A DNA stretch of 64,000 nt, taken from NCBI RefSeq assembly GCF_025698545.1, contig NC_068577.1, positions 496,001-560,000 of the forward strand, written 5' to 3'. The notes under the pieces are model-generated. The model had not been told where the DNA came from, made no database searches, and was given only the letters and a program-made list of their open reading frames with translations. A program made the translations under genes and the position numbers. How positions within the stretch are numbered: the stretch's first letter is position 1; each line of letters begins with the position of its first letter. Positions 11,143 to 24,488 of this stretch are shown piece after piece. The stretch comes from Gossypium raimondii (Eukaryota; Streptophyta; Magnoliopsida; Malvales; Malvaceae).

Positions 11143-13141
11143 TGTTGCTCTTTCTGGTTCACTGGTAATGGATTTACGTAGCGCAAAATGAAACAACAAG
11201 AAAAGGGTATTTAGGATTGGACGAATGATGTGTGATTGATATATACGTAAATATATGAGGACGTTAGCTTTTCCTAGTTTCCATTGGATTTGGAAGAGAC
11301 TCAGTACTGGCATTGTGGTGAAGTTGATTTGCAAATGGCATTTTGACTCTACACGTCACTTCCACAAAATTCCATTTCAAGTTTTTATTGCCTACCCCCT
11401 AACCTTATGATAATTTGGTGAAACCTATGATTTATCATAGTTTTTTAGGGGTAAATTACGTCAAATGACACTAAATGATTAGTAAGTTCATATTTTCGTT
11501 ATTTAATTTTAAAAAGTTACAAAATAACTACTACACTATTTTAAAGTTTTTATTTAAGTCATTAGGTCGAAAACTCTCATTCCCTTCTCTGCTATAGTTT
11601 TAGTTTTTTTTATGAAAAAAGTCTGAATATAACAAATCTGTAAATCAAAATCTAAATAACTTTATTCTATATCTTCGACACCGACCATTGAATCAACTTG
11701 AATCTAAGGTATGTTTTTCTTATTTGCCGATATGTATTGATCTATCATATTGACCGTCAAATTGTCACTTGAAACTTTTTAGTTGAACTATTAAAAAAAT
11801 AAAAATTTAATAATCAAGTGGCTTGAATAAAAACTTTAGAATAATTCAGTGGCTTAAAAATAATATTTAAATAATTTAATTACCATTTTATAACATTTTA
11901 AAATTGGTCACGATTTTCTTTAGCTCGATTTCTATTGGTTGATTAAATGAGAGTAGGACTTAAGTGAAATGTAGAGGATAGGTGCCTAAGTGGCAAGGAA
12001 AAGGAATTGCAGTTCTTGTCTGATTGAAACGTTCCTTAAGAGGCGTAGTCGCATAAGACTGTATAAGAATCAGGACCGTCAAGATCTTATCAAACGGTGA
12101 CTAGTGGAGGATGGGAGTGTTCGTTGATGGGGAGAGAAACAGCACGTGGTTGCACGCCTATATTGCACGCGGAGTGTACGCGGGCGCACGCTCCCCCCCT
12201 CTTCTTGCCTACACTCTCCATCAATTTCCGCCACCTCACTTCCATGTCAGCAAATTAGAGACTTTTTTATTAGTGGAATAAATTATTAAAAGAAAATTAC
12301 TTTTTTGTTTTGGTAATTATATGTAGAGGTAAGGGCCAATTTCGTAATCGTACTTTAAAAATGTTTAACACGATTCTTGAATTATCAATATGTGTTTTAT
12401 TATGTTATTTGTATTTTTATAAATGTTAGATGTAGCACTTGAACTATCAATATATATTTTATTATGGTATTTAGTGTTAATACGTTAGTGAATTGGACTA
12501 CTGAACTAGCCGATGAAAATTCGAGAAAAATTAAACTTACATAAGCAAAAACATCATATTTTCCGTTGAAGTAAATGGTAATCTTCTCCAAAAAAATTAA
12601 TTATGGGCATTTGAAAACGCTAGTAAAAGATAAAAAGCAACATTTATAAGATATTTTTATGTTTTTATAATTTTTGAATTTTGAAAAAAATTAACTCAAA
12701 ACATCACGTCAGCCACGTCATCACCAAAGGTGGCTTGCCACCTAGGACAGAATAGTTGACTGTCATTTGACTGAGGGATGAGATTGCAATAAAAAAACAT
12801 TAAGGGACGAAGTGAAAAAAAAAACTCCTGAAACATTGGGGATGAATTTTTACAATTAAATCAATTTTAATCCTAGCAATTAATTTATTAAGTTAAAATT
12901 TGTTAAATATTAAATAAAAATTTATAATGAGATTGATGTTAAAAAAATTGATATAACTCGAATTCATATTTAATAATAAACAAATATTTAAATTAAATTT
13001 AAAATTTTCTTTTCTTTTAATAGAATCCATTAAGGACAAGAGGCCCAAAAAAACTCAGAGCCAATAATCAAGTCAAATAATGAGCTTTTTGAACCCAATG
13101 TTGTTTGTATGACTAGTGGATATTGGTTTGAATAAGGGGAC
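11143..13141. other. Intergenic: promoter side of the unknown gene, AT-rich repeat DNA
   Basis: 11450-11930 is repeat-like AT sequence with mirrored words (gtggcttgaataaaaactttaga against ctaaagtttttatttaag), as in fold-back elements. 12090-12240 is a GC-richer island with a CACGTG core near 12143 and repeated gcacgc words about 1 kb upstream of the gene. No coding similarity. Confidence 0.4.
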
Positions 13142-13144
13142 TAA

Positions 13145-13289
13145 CGGTGGGTTTGGATGAGCGATTGGGTGCGGTGCGTTTAGTTTACTTTTTGTCTCAC
13201 GCTACAGTATCGCTACAGTATCTAATCTCACCGTCACCGCTATTTTTACACTAACCGCATGTAAACGCACCGCCCATCCAAACTCACCC
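13145..13289. mobile_element. Tourist-like (PIF/Harbinger) MITE, about 145 bp
   Basis: Ends are inverted copies (ggtgggtttggatgagcg against cgcccatccaaactcacc) and the element is bordered by TAA at 13142-13144 and 13290-13292, the 3-bp TWA target of PIF/Harbinger elements. The interior has the palindromic words cgctacagtatcgctacagt. Confidence 0.85.
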
Positions 13290-13292
13290 TAA

Positions 13293-16200
13293 ATTGATCT
13301 CTTATAAAATAGCTTGAAATTGGTAAAAAATCGAAAACATCGATGAACAAACTATTAAGTGAAATTAAAGAAAAGAATATGTACTTTTTATTTAATATTT
13401 ATTTTTAATTCTTTTACTGAGTTAGTATCTTAATCGAATCACCAATTCAGTTCTAACATTACAAAAATACTTCTTCTTTTAAATTATAATTAATATTATT
13501 ATAGTGATACTTTTTCCATTCTTTTATATCATCTTTAAAGAAAACAATTATAAATTCAAATACCGAACACGTGTTCAAGATAGTATTAAAATATAAGTTC
13601 ATTACCATTCCACCTATATTTATTAATATATAAATTTTAAAAGATTTTTTTAATATAGATTTTTTCACCCATAGCGTAGTGTGTGTGACAAAATCTAGTT
13701 TACATAAACTATTTATGGAATTTTATTATAGTGAGATCCTTTTAAATGATGATTGAAATAAATAAATAAATAAAGGGGAGAAAAGGAAACAACAATTTAT
13801 GATTGATCATACGATGTAGGATTTGCAATGAGAAACGTGAGTTTACCTTTTAATCAAAGTATAAGTATTATATTAGTTATAGCGATTAAGGACACCTCAG
13901 ATCACCAACCATTCCATGTATAAATTAATTGCAGGAACGCCCAACAATTAACTCTTATCAAACAAACAACAACGAAACATGTGTTCATGATTTAGCTCTC
14001 CAGTAGCCTTGTGAACTAGAAGGGCCCAACTCGAACAAACGTCCTCAACTGCACGGGTTGTTTAAATCTGACTGTTATTTCCCTTGATGAATCCAGCCAA
14101 CCACTTAATTGGACACACCAATGTGTTCTTCGACAGATCAAATACGACCGACGATCGTTTCAGTTCTTCCAACTATATGCCTATCAACACCAAATCAACA
14201 AACTTTTTTTTTTGACTTAGTGCCAATACAACTTTATGAGACGATGGTGTCTATCTCCTAAACCGGAGAAATAACAAATACCGAAATTAAAGTTTTTAGG
14301 TATAATTTAAAATCTTATGGCTCTCTCCCAAATTGACTAACGTATCAAATAAAAAATATAAAAGGAAGAAAATAAAATTTAATAATAAAATTGCATAATC
14401 TTACTTGAACTCTTTAGTTTAACCTAGTATTCTAAAAATATTAAAAAGATAAAATACTAGAAAATTAAAATATTATCCTAATGGAAAACTAAAAGCATTA
14501 TTTTTACAAATAAATTCCAAAATAAATCATTGTCCATCAACTTATTTTTCGACCCAAAACTTTTACGAGAATCAGATTTTCAACTCTTTTGACATTTTGA
14601 ATTTAGTTTTACAGTTAATCAAGAATCAAATAATAGGCCCAAATTAATAGCATCTCATTCAAGAATTTATTAAAATTAAACATATTATCGTATACAGTTA
14701 AAGACTTAAAACATATTTTAACGTACACAAGGTTTGATGGTCAATCAATTTTGTTAAGAATGCTATCATTTTCACCATTGGAGACATATTCTTTTAGTAG
14801 TACACAAAATAAACATCCTTGCCACCGTGATAGCTTCCTTACAATTACATCTATTTAAAGGTCGGGTTATTTGTTAATACTCGAAAATTCACTCAATATT
14901 TTTAAGTATTTAGATAAAAAAAATTGGGTCACAGCCGCCTTGCAATTGTACATGATATCGATACCACACATGGGCTCGACCTAAACCAATTTAAGTTGAC
15001 CCATGAACATCTTTACCTACAACCTGAGATTGCAATTAGGGCTAATTGCATTAGATGTCTTCAAATTATGCTTCCCCTAAACTTCGAAACATTCTAATTG
15101 AGTTCTCAAAGTATAGGTATTATAGCAATTAGGTTATTCTGTCAACCTAGCTATTATCCTGCCATTAAATACCAGCTCAAATATGACATGTAGCATAATT
15201 AAAAAGCATTGATCAAATTGTTAATTCGTGTGTACATATTGCATGAACAACTTGGATATAACGTGCTAAAAAAGAACTCTTGATTTTAATGACATCGTAA
15301 TTTGTCTTCTAACACGCAAAAATCAAATTATCCATATAACAACTGTACATATTTACAATTCAATCCACATATTTTAAATATAATGAACGTAGAACAAAAT
15401 TAGTCGCTTGCAATTAAATGCACAAGGAAATGTAAACCCTTTAGTTAGAAGTGTTGAATGCTGGAGAACATGTAAGGCCCAAGTGGGTCTACTTTGTGAA
15501 CGAAATGTGTGAGCATATATCTTCTAAAGACTACTAGAAAGTGACTATTCACTAGGCTGTGACATGAGAGTTAATTGGTCCCATTTTCATTATAGATTGT
15601 AAGGAGATGTTGGTCTATTTGCAATTGGGACTAGGAGACAATCCCTTGTGAAGGGTAATAACATTGCTTCCTAACAGACAAACATTACCATAATATCTAC
15701 ATTGACTATTCAAGCCTTGATTAATGTTGTCCCTAGGAAAATTGCTTAGGGGCTTTAGGGTCACACATCACCTATACTATATTTAAACTCTTGATTGATT
15801 AATTCAATTAGGAAATGATTAAAATATTTTTTATATACGAAGTAGTTTATATTATTATAAGTGTATTTTTGTATATGTTTATATAAAATTTATATTATAC
15901 TATTGATTAAGTTGGTGTCACGAGTTAATCGTGTATTTTTATATTTTATATAAAATAAAATAAAAACGAGATATGATGAGGTTTGAACACATAACACAAT
16001 AAATTTGAAATAATTAACTTTATGGGATAAATATCAAAACTAAACATGTGCTATGTTTTAATATGCATTTCGATACATGAACTTTGATCCGATGCAATTA
16101 TATACACGAAACTTCGATTATGATTCGATATACACATTAAATTTTGATTTTGAATCAAATGTATGCATTTAAAGAAATAAATATATCTATTTATTTCATA

Positions 16201-16371
16201 TTGAATTAATATAATTGTTTGTGTGTGTAATATATAAACGTAAAATTGTGTTACGTCGATAATGTTACTAGCAGTTTGTAAAAATGAATCAAAACCAAAA
16301 TTTTATAAACAAAATTACAGAAAATCAAATAGAATTGCATATAGAACTAAAATTCATGTGTAGTAATTTAT
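13293..16371. other. Gene-free AT-rich DNA
   Basis: Short frames only, none family-like. 14000-14160 and 15420-15780 are less AT-rich and could be eroded transposon or gene debris, but I cannot name them. Confidence 0.4.
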
Positions 16372-16444
16372 GGGTTGTTCTAGGCATTGTGTTATAAAGA
16401 ACATATATGATCAGAACCTATAATGAGATTGTTCAAAAAAAAAA
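16372..16444 (+). mobile_element. 3' fragment of SINE family B
   Basis: Contains gttctaggcattgtgt, atgatcagaacctataat and gagattgttc followed by poly-A, matching the 3' half of the elements at 47291-47483 and 57409-57599. The promoter half is absent. Confidence 0.7.
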
Positions 16445-16532
16445 GAACTAATTGCTCATTAGTTAGTATAGAGATTAACTAAGAATGATCAAATTGGAGA
16501 ATATTGACTAAATCTACAACTTTAGCCATAGG

Positions 16533-16985
16533 AGGTGTTTGGTTCATTGAACCTTACATTCTCGATGGTAATGTAAGGTTCCGGGAATGTGGTTACCTTA
16601 TTTGGATTTCAAACATTCTCATGAGGCAATAATCTAGCAATCTCAATAGTGCTAATATTCCAGAATATACAAGTAATCTCAATCTCGCTTTTTCCTTAGG
16701 TAACCTTATATTCTTGCAAAATTCTTAAATTTTTAGACAATTTTAGCTTTTAATTTTATTATTTTAATTAATTTCTACATTTTATGTAAATAATATACAA
16801 ATCCAATAAAAAGGAACGCTGTTTTATCAACATGTTTATTATTATAATTATGATTTATAAATTTGTTCAACGTTATATATTTATAAATTGTAATAAAAAC
16901 AAGTAAAATATTCAATAATGTGCTAAGTAATCTTACATTCCAATAATTCTATTACCTTACATTTTTTGAATCAAATACACTCATA
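16533..16985. mobile_element. MITE-like element with ggtgtttggttcattgaa ends
   Basis: Left end ggtgtttggttcattgaa is matched in inverse at the right (ttgaatcaaatacact), with subterminal inverted words accttacatt and aatgtaag. About 450 bases, no coding frame. The end type is common in PIF/Harbinger MITEs of dicots, but the target duplication is not clear. Confidence 0.65.
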
Positions 16986-17054
16986 GTACAAGATTAATAG
17001 TCGAATTTAACCAAACGGATTAAACTGCTACCATTTGGGTTAAGATTAAAATTG

Positions 17055-17640
17055 ACCAATTTGAAATATATAAAGCCTAAATTCATAATTTGCGCCTAAT
17101 ATAAGGATTGATTTTGGGGATAAACCCGTGTAAGCAATGAATAAGAAAAATAACAAATCTTATGTGGAAAAACTCCTCTGATAAAAAACCACGGATAAAG
17201 ATAATTTCACTAAATCGACAAAAACGAAGAGTTCAAAGATGAAGATAAAAACTAAACTCCGAACCCGAAAATAAGAACACTTAAAACTTAAACACAAAAT
17301 TCCTTGAAAGCTTGTAAAAGCTAATACTTAAATGTGTTATGGGTTAATCTTTCTAGGATAGAAAATGACATATTTATAGGCTAAATTCGTAGGTCAAATA
17401 ACCTTGAAATAATCTACAGGAATCAGAGTTCGATTAGGACAAATAATTAACATTTGTCTGGAAGAAGAAAACCGAGAAAATTGCATGCCACGTCTCCACG
17501 TCGTTTCTGCTTTTCCCCTATTTCATCGTCGTGACGTCACATGGCTCGTCGTCGCGATATCACTCTCTATTTGTATCTTAATTTCACGAGACATACTCCA
17601 CATCTAATGCTAGAATTGGACGTCCTTTGAATATAAAAAT
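17055..17640. other. Unclassified repeat-like block
   Basis: A 600-base block of different composition from its flanks, including a GC-richer palindromic part near 17488-17565 (cgtcgtgacgtcac). It may be an old terminal-repeat fragment of a retroelement, but no second repeat or coding part is present. Confidence 0.3.
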
Positions 17641-17949
17641 AAGTGCAAAATCAATTAAAGTAATGATCGAATCATCATATTATTGTCCTTTAGTGTATTA
17701 ATCAACATTTGGCGATCAAATCCCATATTATGAAACTTTTTATTGCTTTTAAGTGCTTTTTAATTTTTATTTGTCTTATTTCAGTATCAGATTACAACTG
17801 AAAACCACTCGACTTCATATGAAAATGATGCATAAATACAAAGGGATCATTGCATGTGCTCACTAACATGGTAGGGACCCTTAATTTGTAATCAAATCTT
17901 TTCTTTTTTTTATCACAAATCTTTAAGCTGTACTTCCTGTTCAACACAT

Positions 17950-18265
17950 GAAGAAAATTTGGTCAAATTATGCTATTAGTATCTCTACTATATATAAGTT
18001 TTGTGTATTTAATCCATATATTATGATTTGGTCAATTTTTGTCATATAATTTTGAATTTTGAAATTTCAGTCCCAAACCAAATAGTAATAGTTAAATTCG
18101 TTAGGTCAAATTCATTATTGGTCTAGTAAATTATGGATTTAGTTAATGTTCTTCAATTTGATCATTTTCGTTAATATGCTTTTCGAACTTTACGATTCCA
18201 ATCTTAACTCAGACAATAATGATTAAATCCATTAAGTAAAAAAAAATATGATTTTTCTGAATATT
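17950..18265. mobile_element. Fragment of the fold-back MITE family seen at 47997-48545
   Basis: Shares the order of short words (tatgctattagta, ttgaaatttcagtcc, gttaaattc, tcattttcgttaa) with 47997-48400. One side is missing. Confidence 0.5.
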
Positions 18266-19207
18266 ATGTGGAAATAGCAAGTTGGCGTAGCATTAGGTAT
18301 GTGATAATAAGTTTGTTGTATAATATTTTGAAAATAATAGATTTTAACTTACGAGCCAACCTTGCTAGTCAACCTTACGAGCCAATGACATATGCAAAGT
18401 TAAGATCTACGAGTGAACAAAATACATTCCACTCGTGCATAACATTTATCTATTGTCCAAACATGATAACTCATACCTACAAGAGCAAGACATAATTAGG
18501 TGGGCTCCGAGGAGTACGAAATCAATGCAGGGACAACATGTGACATTTCGAGAATGACCAAAAGTACCCTCTTATAAACTCCACAAACATCGAAATAGAA
18601 CAACGTATCTCTCTCCTCTCGTACTCTTAGTTATCTCTCTTTGTTCTCTCAAACTCCAATCTTCTCGAAAAATTCAAATTTCGATTACCTTCAATCACTC
18701 ACGACTCTCCACCTACCAAGTTATCACAAACCTTTATAATCCCAACATTATATCAACAATAAACTAAAATTAATTAAATTAAAATACAGAAACCGAATCT
18801 ACAATTTACGCGCATAATATAAAATTAATACCAAATTTTAACATTTTAATTAAATCATTAAAAAACCTACGAAATCTCACTATCTCAACAAAAATCCCTC
18901 ACGTTTGCCAATGATTTAATTAATAATTAATAGAGAAAATAATTAATATTGTAGACTGATTAATAAATTAATTTTATTAAAGTCACATTAATGATGTATT
19001 ATTTAATTATTTGTTATAATTGCCGACAAATTATACTTTAAGTCACCATCCATATAACTATGGACGGATCCTCAATTTTATACTAAAAAATTGTTGGCAT
19101 GTGAAGAATATATATCTAATTATAAAATAAATATTTTATAAAGTAATGCTTGTAATATTATACTATTATAGCTACTTAATTATATTGTCAATGGTGTTCC
19201 GGTTGTG
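18266..19207. other. Gene-free AT-rich DNA
   Basis: A 75-codon frame at 18268-18495 has no family resemblance. A CT-rich patch near 18600-18670 looks like a leader, but no coding exon follows it. Confidence 0.35.
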
Positions 19208-19355
19208 TTAATAAAGTCGGGTGTAATGGTAAGGCACATTGTAGTCTTAAAGAAACAATGCAGGTTTGAATTTTGGAAAGATGTTGTTAAAAGAGACTGT
19301 CACGAACACTAGATATATATCGTAAAATGGACATGAAAACACCAAATAAAAAAAT
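19208..19355 (+). mobile_element. SINE-like element, family A (second copy)
   Basis: gggtgtaatggtaaggcaca (A-box-like) and aggtttgaatttt (B-box-like) are followed by the family A body (gtaaaatggacatgaaaacac) and an A-rich tail. Confidence 0.6.
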
Positions 19356-20553
19356 AAAGTTGAGGTCTTGGGACTTTGTTGTGTTTTGTATTTAGTTAAT
19401 TATAATTAATTGAATATGTATGATTTGTGATTTGTATCGTGATTATACTTGCAAATTCCTTCAAAAATGAAGTGAAGAGTTTTGAGGGGTCGAAATAAAA
19501 TTATAAAATTTTAAGGGATTAAAAAAATCATTAAAAGAGTTCAAATTGAAATATAGGGATCAAAAATGTAATTTTTCTATTAGCCAAAGGGTTAAAAAGG
19601 CTTAAATTTTGTACTTAATTGCTAAGAGGGGTTAAAATTGAAATTATGCGTTTAACCAAGGGGTCAAGACCCAAGTTTCAAGATAGTCAGTACTATATCG
19701 ATAGATGCATCGTTTTTGTTTTTGTATCGGTATGTGTCATTGTCTGTGTACTGTCTCAATATTTTTATATGTTTTTCATATCGATTACATACAAATATCT
19801 CTCGGTTACATACATATATATGTGCAAATATAAATCTACTAAGTCGAATAACTAAATTAAACGAATTATAGTTTATTATTAATTATAGTTATAAAATAAT
19901 TATTTTGAGGAGAGGTCAGACTTTTTATAGAGAAAATTTTTTAAAGTATTGATTCGTTTGAGAGTTAACAAACCGCTCAAGTGAACCATACTTCAAAGAC
20001 TTCTTCTAAGTGAGTTCGATCTCCTTTCAACACAAGTTGAAAATTAAAAATTAAAAATAGTTAAAATTTTACTCAAAATTTTATAATTATAATTATAATT
20101 ATAATTAATTGAAACGCATCAAAATTTTGATAAAAAAATAAGACTGAATAATACGTATCCACGGATCCGGATCCGGATCCGGGCCCGATATCGAAAACGA
20201 CACCGACTATGATAGGGGAAGATAAATGCATGTGCAGATGGGGTCGTAAGGCGTAGCGGTTTGTGTTCTCGCGGTCTTTCACCGAAAACATTTGCATGTG
20301 CATTAACTTTGATCCTTGTAAAATTATCTTAAAAATAGATTTGTGTGGCCCTTCTTTTGCTTTTCAACGTGAGGATTGCTTGGGTAAATGTACTTGGTAG
20401 GTCACTTAATTATAGAGATAGATCAAATTAGTCCTTCTATTATTAAATAAATTGATTTAATCCTTGTATTATTAAAAAATTAAATAAAGTATTAAAACAT
20501 TTAATAGAGTTATGTTTTAAAAGTTTTTTTTTTTATGAATCTGCAGATAAAAT
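19356..20553. other. Gene-free AT-rich DNA with simple repeats
   Basis: 19500-19690 resembles the inner and right part of the hAT-like elements nearby (aaggggtcaagaccc). 20083-20108 is an (ATTATA)n tract and 20163-20180 is three GGATCC units in tandem followed by gggccc. No gene. Confidence 0.45.
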
Positions 20554-20817
20554 TAGGGGCGAAGTCAAAAAAAATTCTAAAGGAACGAAGTTAATTTGTA
20601 TATTTTACGAGATAAAATAAAAATTTACTATTTTAATAGTTTATATCTTTTTATTTTTTTAAAGGGCTAAATCAAAATTGTATTATTTTAGGGGTAAATT
20701 ATAAATTTAGCATATATTAATTTAAATTTTCATAATTTAGGGTCAAAAATAAGATTTCTCATTTTAGGGGAGTTTGGGACCTTGCCAACCCCCTAGGATT
20801 GTCCCTGGATGAATATT
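20554..20817. mobile_element. hAT-like non-autonomous element
   Basis: Begins aggggcgaagtcaaaa and ends ccctaggattgtccctgg, an imperfect inverted pair of the CAGGGGCGGA type usual for hAT ends. The interior is AT-rich and non-coding. A relative lies at 23592-23850. Confidence 0.6.
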
Positions 20818-21014
20818 TGTTTGTTCCAATTTAGCTTTATTGGATCCTTTTTTTTAATAGTTTATGAATTAAAGTGATACATTTGATAATAAAAGGACTA
20901 ATTCGATCTAATCCATATAATAGAGGGACTACATAAATGCTTTCACCAAATTGTTTCTCACTTGTTTCCTGTTCTAAGTCAACATCCCACCGCTCCCCTA
21001 AACACATACGGTTT

Positions 21015-21024
21015 CTATATAAAC
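21015..21024 (+). promoter_or_regulatory. TATA box of the expansin gene
   Basis: CTATATAAAC lies 69 bases before the ATG at 21093, followed by a CT- and CA-rich leader. The spacing gives a start site near 21045-21055. Confidence 0.7.
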
Positions 21025-21092
21025 CCCTTTTCTCCCATCCCTATGTCACAAACCCATCAAAGCATTAAACACACCACCACACACCCTTTACA

Positions 21093-22538
21093 ATGGCGCC
21101 AAAATCACCATTTTCTACAACCTCTCTTATCCTCTTCATCTTCAACTTTTACCTGAGAACCACCATTGGTGACTATGGTGGAGGATGGCAAGGTGGCCAC
21201 GCCACCTTCTACGGCGGTGGTGATGCATCCGGCACAATGGGTAAGTTTTAAATGTTCCATATATTCCATACATAAAATTTAAGATGGAAGTTCCAATCTT
21301 TAAGTGAAACTGGTCATTGTACCTCAGACTGAGGTGTACACCTGAGATGTCCGGTATAACTGGCTGGTTAGTTAATTAGTCACCCTAATTTAAAAAAAAA
21401 AAAAAAGTTTGCTGCAATCTAACTCTTATTCTTACAGTGAACTAAAAGTGTTTAATGCTATTATTTGTTCAGGAGGTGCTTGTGGATATGGTAACTTATA
21501 TAGCCAAGGGTTTGGCACCAACACAGCAGCACTTAGCACTGCATTGTTCAACAATGGGTTGAGCTGTGGTTCTTGTTATGAAATGAGGTGTGCTGGTGAC
21601 CCTAAATGGTGCTTGCCTGCTACCATTATGGTCACTGCCACAAATTTTTGTCCCCCTAATTTTGCTTTGTCCAATGATAATGGTGGGTGGTGCAACCCTC
21701 CATTGCAACACTTTGATTTGGCCGAACCTGCTTTCTTGCAAATAGCTCAATACCGTGCTGGGATTGTACCCGTTTCATTCAGAAGGTAAAAAATAATGGT
21801 CAAATTCTATTTTCAGTCCTTTACTCAATTAACTTTGAGATTTAGTCTTTAGTCTTTACACTAAAAAGAAGTTAAAATTGGTATAATTACATCCCAGTCC
21901 TTGTACTTTTCAGCATTTTGAAATTTAGTCCATCTCTTTTAATTTTAGGAAATAAATCCCTCTACTTACTAGAAATGCCAAATTTAACTAAAAATTATCA
22001 ACAACGTTATTAATTGGACTTTAATTTTAAATTAGACAAAAACTAAATTCCTAGAAATAAAAATAAAGGACTAAGTTTCAAAAGTTTAGAAAGTATAGGG
22101 ACTTAAAAGGCATATTTAAACCTTACTTTTCAATGTACAAATCTTGTTCCAGTTATTGATATCATTTACACCTTTCATCAAAATTTACATAAATATATAA
22201 TGAGATTTATTATTTCAATTTTACTTTAAAACAGAGTCCCCTGTGTAAAGAAAGGAGGAGTCCGATTCACAATCAACGGCCACTCATACTTCAACTTGGT
22301 CCTAATAACTAACGTTGGCGGCGCCGGAGATGTCCACTCGGTGTCAATCAAGGGCTCGAAAACTGGGTGGCAAGCAATGTCAAGGAATTGGGGCCAGAAC
22401 TGGCAGAGCAACACCTACCTCAACGGCCAAACCCTGTCTTTCCAAGTCACCACAAGCGATGGCAAGACCCTAACCAGCTACAACGTCGTGCCGGCGAACT
22501 GGCAGTTCGGACAAACATACGAAGGTGGTCAGTTTTAG
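21093..22538 (+). CDS. EXPA8: Alpha-expansin (EXPA2/EXPA8-like)
   Basis: Three exons, 21093-21240, 21473-21785 and 22235-22538 (765 bases, 254 residues), with GT-AG junctions and matching phases. Residues 1-25 are a signal peptide; the mature protein starts near GDYGGGW. The double-psi beta-barrel domain (about 30-155) has [14 protein letters not shown], the cysteines of [17 protein letters not shown] at 104-111 and HFDL at 129-132. The C-terminal binding domain (about 165-254) has aromatic residues in [13 protein letters not shown] and ends [10 protein letters not shown]. Expansins loosen cell walls non-enzymatically by disrupting cellulose-xyloglucan contacts at acid pH. Length and intron positions are normal for the family. 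The number is tentative: the mature sequence looks closest to Arabidopsis EXPA8 and EXPA2. Intron 2 (449 bases) contains MITE-like AT sequence. Confidence 0.96.
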
Positions 22539-22827
22539 AGGTTCAGCCATTGTTAGGGTTAAAAGAGAAGCTTAGTATTGTTGCTGAGGTGGCTTATTGG
22601 CACCCGCTTAAGGCCTTCATGTATTTTTTTTACATTATTGAAGGATTGTGTGAGATATAAGTAAAGAGGGGAAAGTCCATTGTTTTTGGGTTTTGTTTAA
22701 ATTTGTAGCCATTAAAGACTATGAATTAAAGATTGCTTTACTTAATTCCAAAGTTACTTTATAGTTTAATTGTTTAGTTTATAGATCCCAAATTGGATCT
22801 CTAATTTACCAATGTTTGATTAAGCCG
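22539..22827. other. Expansin 3' UTR and flank
   Basis: Continuous with the stop codon; a polyadenylation-like aattaaag word lies near 22724. No other gene. Confidence 0.5.
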
Positions 22828-22948
22828 ATTGAGTCGTAGTTTGATAAACATTAGTATTATTGTCAGTGTAAGAAGACGTGAGTTCGAATGCGTTAAAACG
22901 CATTATCCTCCTATTTAAATGTGGAAAGGAACTATGGGTAGCTCTAAA
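22828..22948 (+). mobile_element. SINE family B, 3'-truncated
   Basis: A-box-like gattgagtcgtagtttgata and B-box-like gtgagttcgaatgcg are followed by cgcattatcctcctattta and gaactatgggtagctcta. The gcattgtgtcaaaaag 3' part is missing. Confidence 0.7.
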
Positions 22949-23591
22949 TTAATTATTTAATCTGAAATAATAATTTATCCAATTAAATAATTATTCAAAA
23001 TGATTAAATTAACATTCCTCCAATTCCCATTATTTGCAATCTCAAACAAAATGTTGATATTAAATGTGATTCATTCAAATAGGAGCGAAACTATAAATTA
23101 TTTTTAATTGTTAAAATTAAATTATAGATTTTTATAAGGGTTAAAATATAATAATATTATTACTTTTATAAATGTTAAATCATAATTTTATCATTTAAAA
23201 GTCAAAGTGCAATTTTGCTGCATTAATTTGTAACTTTATAAATCTTGGAGGGTTTGAAGGGCAAAATTTAATACCAAAATTTCACCATATATTAACTCAT
23301 ACCAATTTTGGGGGCCAAAAAGTAAATTCACCCTAAACTCTTTGTGAGAATTATGAATTATGCTATACTATGTATAAGTCATGTATTCAACATACAAGCT
23401 CTTTAAGATGTTTGTATCATTGACTCATCAAAATATATGAGTAAATACATATGTAGTCATGTTTGCCACACCAACGAGTCTCGACTTTGTTTCAACAAAC
23501 CTGGCATAGGTCAATAGGTTTGTCAAAAATTTTCATCATAAATTATTTAACTAACGGTAAAAATAACTAATAATTTAGTAGCAGTCTCCCT

Positions 23592-23850
23592 CCAGGGACG
23601 AAGCCAAAAATATTTTTTTCTGGGTGGCAGAATTATATTGTATACTTTTTATGATAGTAAAAGATGTAATTTCACCATTTTAATAGTTTATATCTTTATA
23701 ATTTTTAAAGAATTAAATCACATTTTTATTATTTTTTAGAATTTTACCATTATTAATTTAAAATTTTATCAATTATAAAACGCCTAAATAAAAAAAATTC
23801 ATTTTAGGGGGTGTCGGGCCCTGCCAGCAACCCTCACATATCAAAGGTTG
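23592..23850. mobile_element. hAT-like non-autonomous element, right end eroded
   Basis: Starts cagggacgaagccaaaaa and ends within gggccctgccagcaaccctc. Inner words (ttttaatagtttatatctt) match the element at 20554-20817. Confidence 0.55.
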
Positions 23851-23902
23851 AGATACATCGATCTTACTAACAATTTACCAAATACTACTGTCTCTTTTTT
23901 TT

Positions 23903-24272
23903 GGTAAACTATATTAGTAGTCACCCAACTATATATTTTTTTTTCCTTTTTGATCATCAAACTATGAAAAGTTATAAAATGGACACCCAATTAGTAAATT
24001 CCTTTTTGTCACTCAACTATGAAAAGTTACAAAATGATCATTTAACTATTCAATTGCCTTTTTGATCACAAAATTATCTTAGATTTTTAGTGTTTCTATT
24101 TTTACGTTAACCAATTGATGACCAAAAAGATAAAATTGAATAGTTAGGTGATATTTTGTAATTTTTATAGTTGAGTGATCAAACCAGAAATTTACTAATA
24201 ATTGGGTGACTATTTTATAACTTTTCATATCGGGATGACTAAAAAACATAGTTGAGACTAATGTAGTTTACC
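23903..24272. mobile_element. Fold-back MITE, about 370 bp
   Basis: Left end ggtaaactatattagt is inverted at the right (actaatgtagtttacc), and the inverted similarity continues inward (cacccaatta, ctatgaaaagttataaaat). T-runs of eight flank both ends and may be the target duplication, but a homopolymer cannot settle it. Confidence 0.75.
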
Positions 24273-24306
24273 TTTTTTTTTTCTAGTCATTCCATTTTAA
24301 TTGCAA

Positions 24307-24325
24307 ATATATATATATATATATA
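24307..24325. repeat. (AT)n microsatellite
   Basis: About nine AT units in the spacer between expansin and the minus-strand plastid gene. Confidence 0.8.
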
Positions 24326-24488
24326 GGATCAACAAGGCAATTAACAAGTAACAATTCCAGACTTATTTACCTCAAAAAAGAACATGACTTTCTTTACATA
24401 ATTAATGGTAAGGCATTCAATTTCCATAGACAAAAGTTCTAGATGATGAATACATTACAGTGTCAATGGCAATTTGTGCCTTTTGGCT

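Noticed and set aside
18268-18495. 75-codon frame on plus strand
   Set aside because: AT-rich, starts at the edge of a MITE fragment, no conserved motif.
20163-20180. GGATCC triplet repeat as a cloning artefact
   Set aside because: Sequence on both sides is continuous AT-rich plant DNA with no vector sequence; treated as a short simple repeat.
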